A stretch of 16,387 nt of DNA, taken from assembly GCA_002373755.1 (NCBI GenBank), contig DFJU01000053.1:1-16387 (forward strand). The letters run 5' to 3'. A model generated the notes under the pieces. It did not search any database. It had not been told where the DNA came from and saw only the letters and a list, made by a program, of their open reading frames with translations. Source of the DNA: Bacteroidales bacterium UBA3663 (GTDB taxonomy: Bacteria > Bacteroidota > Bacteroidia > Bacteroidales > UBA3663). Positions 1 to 6,469 of the stretch are shown here, piece after piece. The position numbers were made by a program, and so were the translations under genes. Within the stretch, counting starts at the first letter, position 1. The number at the start of each line of letters is the position of its first letter.

Positions 1-444
1 GAGGAAATCGACCTCTGCTGGCGGCTGCGGCGCATGGGTGGCGACATCGTCTGCGTGCCTCAGAGCACGGTCTATCACTTGGGCGGGGCATCGCTGTCGG
101 CCGAAAATCCGCGTAAGACGCTGCTCAACTTCCGCAACTCGCTGCTGATGCTGCACAAGAACCTGCCGCGCGAACGACGTCGGCCAATGATTTTCTGGCG
201 CATGGTGCTCGACGGACTTGCCGCATTGAACTTCATCGCCCACGGCCAATTCCGCCACGCACACGCCATCGGCCACGCACACCGGCAGGCGCGCAGGATG
301 ATCCGCGAGCTTTATCCCGACGAAAAGCTGTCGGCCGATGCCTCGCTACGCGGTTTTCACGACGCGCCGAACCAGCCGATCAGCATCCTGTGGCAGTATT
401 ATGTGAAAGGGAAAAAGAAGTACACAGAAATTGTCCCGCAATGA
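1..444 (+). CDS. Family 2 glycosyltransferase, C-terminal part (5' end outside window)
   Basis: The reading frame is open from base 1, so the gene begins upstream; 147 codons plus a TGA stop are visible. The first residues, EEIDLCWRLRRMGGD followed by a V-x-H-x-G-G segment, match the end of the GT2 catalytic domain. In that family the E/D-E/D-x-D and W-R residues lie near the acceptor and base site. The remainder (LLNFRNSLLMLHKNLP, then a hydrophobic stretch and a basic tail ending KGKKKYTEIVPQ) resembles the C-terminal extension of dTDP-rhamnosyl or other surface-glycan GT2 enzymes. It would transfer a sugar from a nucleotide donor to a cell-surface glycan, at the inner face of the membrane. 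The donor and acceptor cannot be read from this fragment. The family call is firm; the substrate is unknown. Confidence 0.85.
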   Translation, partial: EEIDLCWRLRRMGGDIVCVPQSTVYHLGGASLSAENPRKTLLNFRNSLLMLHKNLPRERRRPMIFWRMVLDGLAALNFIAHGQFRHAHAIGHAHRQARRMIRELYPDEKLSADASLRGFHDAPNQPISILWQYYVKGKKKYTEIVPQ

Positions 445-448
445 AATC

Positions 449-510
449 GTAATTCGTAATTAGTAATTTTGTAATTTGCTTCAGCACGTAATTCGTAATT
501 TGTAATTATT
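449..510 (+). repeat. AT-rich heptamer repeats (GTAATTN) in the intergenic gap
   Basis: Nearly the whole gap between the glycosyltransferase and the symporter is iterated 7-mers: GTAATTC, GTAATTA, GTAATTT and (after one extra T) GTAATTT at 449-477, then GTAATTC, GTAATTT, GTAATTA at 488-508. A ten-base spacer separates the two blocks. A TAATTTTG at 464-471 fits the Bacteroidota -7 consensus TAnnTTTG, but no -33 TTTG lies at the right distance, so a promoter here is only possible. The pattern resembles short tandemly repeated heptamers known from other bacterial intergenic regions. Confidence 0.75.
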
Positions 511-515
511 CCCCG

Positions 516-1988
516 ATGTCTTCAGTTCTTGTCCTATCCATCATCGCATTCTATTTCGGCGTAATCTTCTTCGTGACGTGGCTCACTACGCGAAAAAAAT
601 CGGCCAACGACAATCAGGCTTTCTTCACCGGCGGACGGAAATCGCCGTGGTGGGTGGTGGCCATCGCCATGATCGGCACCAGCATTTCTGGCGTGACGTT
701 CATCTCCGTGCCCGGCATGGTGGCCGCGACGCAATTCAGTTATCTTCAGATGGTTATCGGATTCGTCGCAGGCTATTTTGCCATCGCCTACGTGCTGCTG
801 CCGCTCTACTATCGGCTGAATCTGAGCAGCATCTACGGCTACTTGGAGCAGCGTTTCGGCCAACGCGCCTATCGCACCGGAGCACTGTTTTTCCTCCTGA
901 GCAAATTTCTGGGCTGCGGCGTGCGTATGTACCTGACAGCCTTGGTGTTGCAGCTTGTCCTGTTCGACGGATTGGGCATTCCGTTCGGCCTCAACGTGGC
1001 GGCGACGATGCTCGTCGTGTGGCTCTACACCTTCAAGGGCGGCGTTAAGACGCTGGTCTGGACCGATATGTTGCAGACACTCTCGCTCATTGCCGCCGTC
1101 GTGCTCTGCATCTACTACGTCTGTCGTGCGATGCAGCTCGACGCCACGGGCCTGTGGAACACATTGGCCGACAGCCCGATGAGCCGGATGTGGTACTTCG
1201 ACGACCCGTTGGACAAACGCTACTTCTGGAAGCAGTTCCTCGCCGGAATGTTCACCACCATCGCCATGACCGGCCTCGACCAGGACATGATGCAGAAGAA
1301 CCTCTCGTGCCGCACATTGGCCGACGCCCGCAAGAACGTCATCAGCTACGGCTTCGGATTCCTGCCCGTCAACCTGCTGTTCCTCGCCCTCGGCATCCTG
1401 CTTTATCAGTTTGCAGCACAGCTGAATATTTCGTTCGACAAGCCCGACCAGCTCTTTCCCGCCATCGCCACCGGAACCGATGCGGATGGACAACTTCTGC
1501 TGCCGATGGCCGTCGGCATCCTCTTCGTGCTCGGACTGATTGCAGCAGCCTTCTCATCGGCCGGAAGTGCAGTGACGGCACTCACCACATCGGTCACCAT
1601 CGACATGCTTCAGGCCGACAAACGCCAGAATGCCTCTGCCCTGCGCCGCACGCGCCAATGGGTCCATGTGGCCAACTGCATCGTGATGGGCGTGCTCATC
1701 TACCTGTTCCGCGTCATCGGCTCGGGGTCGGTCATCAATGCGGTCTATGTGATTGCGAGCTACACCTACGGCCCGCTGCTCGGCCTTTATCTTTTCGGCC
1801 TCTACACCAAGCTGAAGCCGCGCGACGGCTGGATTCCCGTCATCTGCGTCCTGTCGCCGCTCGTCTGCCTGCTGCTCGCCACCCACAGCGAGGAGTGGTT
1901 CGGCGGCTACCAGATCGGCTTTGAACTGCTGTTGTACAATGCGGCGATTACGGCACTGGGGCTGTGGGCCGTGAGCAAGAGGCAATAA
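516..1988 (+). CDS. Sodium:solute symporter (SSS family)
   Basis: The 490-residue polytopic membrane protein has about thirteen hydrophobic segments, starting with one at residues 3-23. The SSS pattern is clear: GTSISGVTFISVPG at 54-67 in the first core helix, then YTFKGGVKTLVWTDMLQ at 171-187, the family's conserved G-G-x-x-x-x-x-W-T-D-x-x-Q region. FSSAGSAVTALTTS at 346-359 falls where the second sodium site (small and Ser residues) lies in vSGLT-like transporters. The family takes up sugars, amino acids, sialic acid or other solutes with Na+ across the inner membrane; the substrate cannot be named here. The ATG at 516 follows an AT-rich repeat with no Shine-Dalgarno sequence. The stop lies 5 bp from the end of the convergent K+/H+ antiporter gene, leaving no room for a separate terminator. 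Confidence 0.9.
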   Translation: MSSVLVLSIIAFYFGVIFFVTWLTTRKKSANDNQAFFTGGRKSPWWVVAIAMIGTSISGVTFISVPGMVAATQFSYLQMVIGFVAGYFAIAYVLLPLYYRLNLSSIYGYLEQRFGQRAYRTGALFFLLSKFLGCGVRMYLTALVLQLVLFDGLGIPFGLNVAATMLVVWLYTFKGGVKTLVWTDMLQTLSLIAAVVLCIYYVCRAMQLDATGLWNTLADSPMSRMWYFDDPLDKRYFWKQFLAGMFTTIAMTGLDQDMMQKNLSCRTLADARKNVISYGFGFLPVNLLFLALGILLYQFAAQLNISFDKPDQLFPAIATGTDADGQLLLPMAVGILFVLGLIAAAFSSAGSAVTALTTSVTIDMLQADKRQNASALRRTRQWVHVANCIVMGVLIYLFRVIGSGSVINAVYVIASYTYGPLLGLYLFGLYTKLKPRDGWIPVICVLSPLVCLLLATHSEEWFGGYQIGFELLLYNAAITALGLWAVSKRQ

Positions 1989-1993
1989 GGCCA

Positions 1994-3430
1994 TCACCTC
2001 ATGACGAGCAGGCGGTCGCCGGGACGGAGTTCGACAGTCCCGTTCGGCACGATGTCCTCGTCGCCGCGCTTTATCATCACGACCAGATGGCCTTTTGGCA
2101 AATTGAGGTCGCGTAGCGTGTTGCCGGCCTCCAGCATCGCGGCTGTCAGGTCAATTTCGAAGAGTGTGTAGCCGGAATCGTCGTGCAGCTGTATGCCGAA
2201 GTCGGCCACATCGTTGCCCAACGGTTCTGACAGTTTCAGCTTGTCGGCCAACAATGTGATGGTCGTGCCCTGCAGCAGCAGCGACAGAATGGTGATGAAG
2301 AAAACGATGTTGAACAACGTGGAATGATGCTCCAGCCCCGCCACCACCGGATATGTGGCGAAAAGAATCGGCACCGCACCGCGCAATCCGACCCACGAAG
2401 TGAACAGTTTTGCCCTGAACGGCATATTCCGATAGGGCAACAGGCTGAGCCAGACCGCAACCGGGCGACTGATGAAAATCATGAACAGGCCGATGAGCAA
2501 CGCCATTCCGGCCACATCAAGCATCTCGTGCGGATTGACCAGAAGTCCGAGCATGAGGAACATCACAATCTGCGACAGCCACGACAGGCCATCGATGAAG
2601 GTGAGCGTCTCGCGACGGCAGCTCAGTTCACTGTTGCCGATGACGATGCCGGCCACGTAAATCGCCAGATAGCCATTGCCGCCCAAATTGTCGCTCATCG
2701 AGAACGTCAGGAAACAAACCGAAACCAGAAGAATTGGATAAAGTGCGCGGTTCTTCAAGTTGAGGTGATTGATCATCCACACGCCAATACGGCCGAAAGC
2801 CACGCCGAGCAAGGCTCCGATGACCATCTGCACCATCAGCATCCGAACCAGTCCCAACGGGTCAAAATGGCTGCCCGTGCTGAGCACATCGACCAACATT
2901 GTCGTTATCAGATAGGCCATCGGGTCGTTTGAGCCTGACTCCAATTCCAACGTAGGCCGCAAGTTGTATTTTAGACCAATCTTCTGCGCACCCAAAATGC
3001 CGAACACCGAAGCCGAATCCGTGCTGCTCATCGTGGCGGCCAAAAGCATCGACGGCAAAAGGGCAAAATGGATATTCGTCCAGCTGAAACCTGAAATCCA
3101 CCAGACGAACAGCCCGGTCACCAAAGTCGTGAGCAATACGCCCACCGTGCTGAGCACAATGCCTGGACCCAAGACAGGGCGGATTTCATTGAACTTCGTG
3201 CTCAAGCCGCCGGAAAACAGAATGACGGAAAGCGAAATCATGCCGACAAGCTGCGCCCACTCCACATTGTCGAACTGCAAGCCTACGCCATCGCACCCGA
3301 ATGCCATGCCGACCAGAAGGAACAGCAGCAATGTGGGTAATCCGTATTTGTAGCCAGGCTTCTGAATCAGTACTCCGGCCATCAGCAGGATGGCACCCAC
3401 CAGCATAAAATTACTTGATGTAAGCGTCAT
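1994..3430 (-). CDS. K+/H+ antiporter, CPA1 family with C-terminal TrkA-C domain (NhaP2/CvrA type)
   Basis: This inner-membrane exchanger has 478 residues from the ATG at 3430. The frame can be extended to a TTG at 3490, but that would add a non-hydrophobic leader and cross the intergenic hairpin, so the ATG (MTLTSSNFMLVGAILLM) is preferred. Twelve or so hydrophobic helices are followed by about 75 soluble residues. The ion-site region shows SSTDSASVFGIL around residues 135-146 and LELESGSNDPMA at 161-172, with the S-N-D-P typical of NhaP2-like antiporters. The tail (SGYTLFEIDL, then LNLPKGHLVVMIKRGDE and LRPGDRLLVMR) is a TrkA-C domain, a nucleotide- or ligand-sensing regulator in K+ transporters. 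Its likely role is K+ efflux coupled to H+ entry. It is last in a minus-strand run behind two small genes. Confidence 0.9.
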   Translation of the reverse strand: MTLTSSNFMLVGAILLMAGVLIQKPGYKYGLPTLLLFLLVGMAFGCDGVGLQFDNVEWAQLVGMISLSVILFSGGLSTKFNEIRPVLGPGIVLSTVGVLLTTLVTGLFVWWISGFSWTNIHFALLPSMLLAATMSSTDSASVFGILGAQKIGLKYNLRPTLELESGSNDPMAYLITTMLVDVLSTGSHFDPLGLVRMLMVQMVIGALLGVAFGRIGVWMINHLNLKNRALYPILLVSVCFLTFSMSDNLGGNGYLAIYVAGIVIGNSELSCRRETLTFIDGLSWLSQIVMFLMLGLLVNPHEMLDVAGMALLIGLFMIFISRPVAVWLSLLPYRNMPFRAKLFTSWVGLRGAVPILFATYPVVAGLEHHSTLFNIVFFITILSLLLQGTTITLLADKLKLSEPLGNDVADFGIQLHDDSGYTLFEIDLTAAMLEAGNTLRDLNLPKGHLVVMIKRGDEDIVPNGTVELRPGDRLLVMR

Positions 3431-3446
3431 AAGCAGAAACGTATAG

Positions 3447-3481
3447 AGGGAGGCAAAACCGAGAACAGGCTTCGCCTCCCT
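3447..3481 (-). promoter_or_regulatory. Inverted repeat in the leader of the K+/H+ antiporter gene
   Basis: AGGGAGGC at 3447-3454 pairs perfectly with GCCTCCCT at 3474-3481 across a 19 nt loop. A shorter hairpin, AGGC-TTC-GCCT at 3467-3477, uses the same bases, so the two structures exclude each other. The element lies just after the stop of the 133-residue gene and 17 nt before the antiporter ATG. No run of T follows on the minus strand, so it is not a normal intrinsic terminator. An attenuator, an mRNA-stabilising stem or chance are all possible. Confidence 0.35.
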
Positions 3482-3490
3482 TAAAATCAA

Positions 3491-3892
3491 TTATTTGGGA
3501 AAGAACAAAGAGGCAACCGTGACTGCCACATCGCCCTCAAAACAGCGTATCTCGGAAAGCGGGCAATAGAGCAGATTGTGAAAACGGTAGAGCCGAAGAG
3601 CCGCAAACCTTCTGTCGCGCGACACACAAAGCTCCACCTTGAGATTGCCGTTCGGAACAGCCGCCAGAGTGAGATGACGGACAACATCGGCCACCTTGTC
3701 ATCGTCGGCCTTCAACAGGTTTTCCAAGTCCTCACGGACCAAGCGGTCGTAAAAGAAAGAGAACGACTCCACCTTGCTTTGCGTCGGAAGATAATAGGCA
3801 CTCCTGAAAAGTCCGAAGAACGATTTCCGAATCTCTATATTTGTGTTCAATGAAACTGCATCGGCAATTTCTACAGAATAAAATCTTGACAT
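3491..3892 (-). CDS. Protein of unknown function, 133 residues
   Basis: I do not recognise a family. The frame runs further upstream to 3970, but the ATG at 3892 (MSRFYSVEIADAV) is the sensible start: the upstream extension covers the AT-rich leader and has unprotein-like composition. No signal peptide or membrane helix is visible, so it should be cytoplasmic. The middle is charged (YDRLVREDLENLLKADDDKVADVV, 24 residues, here described only by its acidic helix character). The end alternates hydrophobic and polar residues (LCVSRDRRFAALRLYRF, then VAVTVASLFFPK), suggesting beta strands. It lies 120 nt after a small secreted protein and 60 nt before the K+/H+ antiporter, all on one strand, so the three may share a transcript. 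The gene is likely real from its composition and placement; its function is unknown. Confidence 0.6.
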   Translation of the reverse strand: MSRFYSVEIADAVSLNTNIEIRKSFFGLFRSAYYLPTQSKVESFSFFYDRLVREDLENLLKADDDKVADVVRHLTLAAVPNGNLKVELCVSRDRRFAALRLYRFHNLLYCPLSEIRCFEGDVAVTVASLFFPK

Positions 3893-3938
3893 AACAATTG
3901 TATTTATTTGTTTTAAAAAGGTTGAATGAAACGGATGG

Positions 3939-3965
3939 CAACCGGCTGAACCTGATTCAACCGGC
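3939..3965 (+). repeat. Direct repeat CAACCGGC, 19 bp apart, upstream of the 133-residue gene
   Basis: CAACCGGC occurs at 3939-3946 and 3958-3965, a spacing of about two helical turns, 47-73 bp upstream of the minus-strand ATG at 3892. Two identical boxes on the same face of the helix would suit a dimeric regulator. They could also be chance, and no regulator gene is nearby. Confidence 0.3.
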
Positions 3966-4012
3966 GACATTCATCTAATAAAAAAGGGAAAACTACAAAA
4001 ACAATGTCAAGA

Positions 4013-4432
4013 CTAACACAAAATCCGCCTCAACGCGAAAACGTAATAATGGCACGAGGCGGAAATGTCAAACGGAGCGGCCTCCTCACGATTGACCTTC
4101 GTATAATGAATGTGAAACAACTGCTGCTGCCCACGCTTTCGCAGCGTAGCCACAGAATGACGTCCTTGCACGCCTTGTGAAGAACCATTGCCTGAACCGA
4201 AAGTCCGTTGGTTGAGCGACGAGACAAGCCGCAACAACGAGAACGAATCGCTCAACACGCCCTCACAATGGCCGCGTTCATCGCTTTTCGACGATATGCT
4301 CCACGACCGTCCGCCATGAGCACAGACGACTCCGTCACCTACCTCCACAGTTGTCGGGGCAGATGTCCGTTGCGCCCACAATTCTCCGGCGAGCAGGGCA
4401 AAGGCGATCAAAAAACGAAGCAGCAAACGCAT
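4013..4432 (-). CDS. Small secreted protein of unknown function, 139 residues
   Basis: The frame is open to 4609, but the ATG at 4432 gives a clean export signal: MRLLLRFLIAFALLAGELWAQ has two arginines, a hydrophobic core and a likely cleavage near A20-Q21. The mature part of about 119 residues has a Ser/Gly-rich centre (RSWSISSKSDERGHC at about 40-55, SLNQRTFGSGNGSSQG further on), a basic stretch RKRGQQQ, and three cysteines after the signal, the last being the final residue (ALRRILC). No known domain is recognised. It would lie in the periplasm or outside the cell. It has its own candidate promoter (4470-4502), and the PIN-protein gene upstream ends in a terminator, so it starts a transcription unit that may continue into the 133-residue gene and the antiporter. 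The signal peptide makes a real gene likely. Confidence 0.6.
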   Translation of the reverse strand: MRLLLRFLIAFALLAGELWAQRTSAPTTVEVGDGVVCAHGGRSWSISSKSDERGHCEGVLSDSFSLLRLVSSLNQRTFGSGNGSSQGVQGRHSVATLRKRGQQQLFHIHYTKVNREEAAPFDISASCHYYVFALRRILC

Positions 4433-4469
4433 AAATTCTGTCAAATGCAGCGGAAATGCGGCATTGGCG

Positions 4470-4502
4470 TAAAAATAGCAAATTTGTCGGACAAAAGTCA
4501 AA
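4470..4502 (-). promoter_or_regulatory. Candidate Bacteroidota promoter for the small secreted protein
   Basis: Read on the minus strand, TTTG (4502-4499) is followed after 21 nt by TATTTTTA (4477-4470). This fits the -33 TTTG and -7 TAnnTTTG arrangement except for the last base. The ATG is 38 nt further on. The position just after the upstream gene's terminator makes sense, but the region is AT-rich, so a chance match is possible. Confidence 0.4.
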
Positions 4503-4573
4503 TCGCGCAACCATAATGTCCCCGCGACAATCCTTTTGTACAACATTTGGCAGTCAAGCTTTCCAATAACATC

Positions 4574-4617
4574 AAAAAAATCGCAAGCACAACTTTTTTC
4601 TGATTGCACTTGCGATT
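4574..4617 (-). terminator. Intrinsic terminator of the PIN-domain gene
   Basis: On the minus strand a 14 bp stem forms between AATCGCAAGTGCAA (4617-4604) and TTGTGCTTGCGATT (4592-4579), with two G-U pairs and an 11 nt loop. Seven T follow directly (A run at 4574-4580 on the + strand). It begins 23 nt after the stop codon at 4640. Stem, U-tract and position are all those of a Rho-independent terminator. Confidence 0.85.
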
Positions 4618-4639
4618 GTTTGTTACAATGAAGTCAGGT

Positions 4640-6349
4640 TCAAGACGCCGAAGTCTTTCCGCCCCTGCGACGGCCGCCGCGATGGGTGCGCTTCTTGGTC
4701 GATGGAGTTGAAAGCAGTTCCATGTCTTCAGGCGAGAAGCCCGGCAATTCGGCGACGATGCTCGACGCTGTTTCGGCGGTAGCTTCGACATTGGCGGCGA
4801 CGGCATTGTCATCGGCCACAACTTCAACCGGCTGCACTTCGGCCGACTGGGCTGCAACTGCGTTTTCGCTGTCCACGACGGCCGGCTCGACGGCTGCTAC
4901 GCGACTTTCGACGATTTCAGCCTGCTTTTCGGCGGCATCGGCAGCGACGTTTTCTGCAACTGCCACATTGGCTGCGGCCTGCTCCTGATTGCGCTGCTCG
5001 GACTGACGCTGCTGCTGTTGCTGGCGACGCTGTTCAGCCTTCTGCTCGGACTTCATCTGCTGACGCATCTGCTCCATCTGCTGGCGCTCGGCCTTCATCT
5101 GCTGGCGGAGCTGATCCATCTGCTGACGCTCGGCCTTGAGCTGCTGGCGCTGCTGTTCAAGCTTCTGCTGCTCTTGTGCGCGCTGTTCCTTCTGTTGTTC
5201 GATGCGCTGGCGGTCCTCCTTGTCGCTACGGCGTTCATGCTTGTCGCCCGGACGGAAAGCGTTCTCGTCCAACTGCATCTGCGGGAATGACTCACGCGGC
5301 TCCTGAACGGAGAGATCCTGCATCCATGCTGCACCGGCGGCCGATTGCAGGAAGTGGTACTGGCGCGTGTAGTTGTCGAGCTGCTTGAGGTCGTCCATGG
5401 TGATTGCCATCGGACGTAAAGGCGCGTAGTGCGCATCCCAATCGGCATCGGAAATGTTGTTGATGCGCTGCAAGTCGTCGCACATACCCATCGAACGGAT
5501 TGCGACCGATGCATCGTTGGTCATGAGCAGCACCTTGCGGCCCGATGCGAAAAGTTCGACAACGCGGCGGATGATGGCCGGATCGGCAAATGAACCGTGA
5601 TGTGACTCGCTGGTGATGCCTTCGATGCGCAGACGGTTCTCGCGCTGCTGGCTCAGAATCAGTCGTTTGGCCAATCGCGCCGATACGTTGCGACACAGCA
5701 TCGGGTCGGTCCAGTCGGCATCCTGATAGTTGGTCGGCTCCTGCTGGCAGGCGAAACGGTCGATTTCCTCGTAGGTCTCGGCCATAATCACGAACCGTCC
5801 GCCACGCTTCTTCATCATCCGCGAGATGAACTCCAGCTGACGCTCGAACATCAGTCGGGCATTGACGCGCGGATCGCTGTGGCTTGAGGTGTGGCCGACG
5901 AGGAGTTCAAGCCAGATGTTGGTGTCGCTCAAGACGATGTCGTAGTCGAGCACCTGTGTGAGTATGGCTTCGAAGAACAGATGGCGTGCCTGTGCCTCTT
6001 CAAGTGTGATTTGCTGAATCTGCTGGTCGTTGAGCAGTGGGATGCGGGCATTCCAAAGATCTACGATGTCGCGCACGACGATGTTGCGTGGCAATGGCGG
6101 AATCACTGTGTTTTTTACTCGTTTTTCAGTCTCTTTTTCGGTCTTGGGGGCCTCGGCGGGAGCCTCTTTTTCAAGCGTCGCCGGTGCGGCTTGTTCAGCC
6201 TGCTCCTGGGCCACATCCTCAACCGTTTCTTCAGTTGCCTGTGGGGCTGCTTCCTGTGCCTTCTTGCGTGTGCGTGTGCCGCGCTTTGTTGCGGGCTTCA
6301 CCTCGGCTACAGAGGCCTCCACTGGACTTGCGGTAGTGGATTTTCTCAT
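4640..6349 (-). CDS. PIN-domain protein with Gln-rich coiled coil and basic RGG-like C-terminus
   Basis: This 569-residue protein has four parts. Residues 1-80 are low-complexity, first basic (KRGTRTRKK, 22-30) and then Glu/Ala-rich. Residues about 88-310 look like a PIN nuclease: IVLSDTNIW (D142), VIMAETYEE (E191), FADPAIIRRVVELF (D256) and KVLLMTNDASVAI (D279) give the four-acidic-residue order of PIN domains, which cut RNA with metal ions. Residues about 370-455 are a Gln/Glu/Arg coiled coil containing a 14-residue tandem repeat (LKAERQQMDQLRQQ, MKAERQQMEQMRQQ). An Ala/Val/Glu-rich linker leads to TKKRTHRGGRRRGGK at 551-565, an RNA-binding type of tail. No signal peptide or membrane helix is seen. 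It has its own promoter and terminator, so it is a single-gene unit, and no antitoxin is adjacent. An RNase or RNA-binding scaffold is inferred. Confidence 0.65.
   Translation of the reverse strand: MRKSTTASPVEASVAEVKPATKRGTRTRKKAQEAAPQATEETVEDVAQEQAEQAAPATLEKEAPAEAPKTEKETEKRVKNTVIPPLPRNIVVRDIVDLWNARIPLLNDQQIQQITLEEAQARHLFFEAILTQVLDYDIVLSDTNIWLELLVGHTSSHSDPRVNARLMFERQLEFISRMMKKRGGRFVIMAETYEEIDRFACQQEPTNYQDADWTDPMLCRNVSARLAKRLILSQQRENRLRIEGITSESHHGSFADPAIIRRVVELFASGRKVLLMTNDASVAIRSMGMCDDLQRINNISDADWDAHYAPLRPMAITMDDLKQLDNYTRQYHFLQSAAGAAWMQDLSVQEPRESFPQMQLDENAFRPGDKHERRSDKEDRQRIEQQKEQRAQEQQKLEQQRQQLKAERQQMDQLRQQMKAERQQMEQMRQQMKSEQKAEQRRQQQQQRQSEQRNQEQAAANVAVAENVAADAAEKQAEIVESRVAAVEPAVVDSENAVAAQSAEVQPVEVVADDNAVAANVEATAETASSIVAELPGFSPEDMELLSTPSTKKRTHRGGRRRGGKTSAS
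5036..5150 (-). repeat. 42 bp tandem repeat encoding a coiled-coil unit
   Basis: Within the PIN-domain gene the DNA encodes the successive 14-residue units LKAERQQMDQLRQQ and MKAERQQMEQMRQQ and then a degenerate third, MKSEQKAEQRRQQ. The units are two heptads long, so copy changes would keep the coiled-coil register. Such a repeat could vary in copy number by slippage. Confidence 0.7.
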
Positions 6350-6370
6350 ATAATATTTAAAAAATGCGGC

Positions 6371-6402
6371 GCAAAGGTAGTCAAATAAAGAAGCAAAAGC
6401 AA
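6371..6402 (-). promoter_or_regulatory. Promoter of the PIN-domain gene
   Basis: On the minus strand TACCTTTGC (6379-6371) is an exact match to the Bacteroidota -7 box TAnnTTTG. TTGC (6402-6399) lies 19 nt upstream as a -33-like box. The ATG at 6349 is about 20 nt downstream of the -7 box, and there is no Shine-Dalgarno sequence, as usual for the phylum. Confidence 0.65.
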
Positions 6403-6417
6403 TTTTTAAGTTTGTTA

Positions 6418-6450
6418 TTTCTCAAATTCGTCGAAAAAGGGCTAACTTTG
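6418..6450 (+). promoter_or_regulatory. Promoter of the BASS transporter gene, divergent from the PIN gene
   Basis: TAACTTTG at 6443-6450 matches the Bacteroidota -7 box TAnnTTTG exactly. TTTC at 6418-6421 lies 21 nt upstream in the -33 position. The ATG at 6470 follows after 19 nt. It is back to back with the minus-strand promoter, the two -7 boxes being about 65 bp apart. Confidence 0.6.
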
Positions 6451-6469
6451 CAAAAAAATCAGCTGAGAT

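Noticed and set aside
534..1493. Long minus-strand open frame opposite the SSS symporter
   Set aside because: Its composition is rich in His, Glu, Gln and Arg with no plausible fold. It is the antisense shadow of a GC-rich gene whose + strand product is clearly SSS.
3431..3490. c-di-AMP (ydaO) riboswitch before the K+/H+ antiporter gene
   Set aside because: The gap is 60 nt, about half or less of the size needed, and lacks the conserved core.
3488..3490. TTG start for the K+/H+ antiporter, adding 20 residues
   Set aside because: The ATG at 3430 begins directly before the first membrane helix, and the extension would translate the intergenic hairpin.
5018..5290. Leu-rich + strand frame that looks like a membrane peptide
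   Set aside because: It is the complement of the Gln/Glu/Arg-rich coiled-coil repeat (CTG/CAG-type codons read on the other strand).
4640..6349. VapBC-type toxin-antitoxin system
   Set aside because: The protein is several times longer than VapC, and neither neighbour looks like an antitoxin; the gene has its own promoter and terminator.
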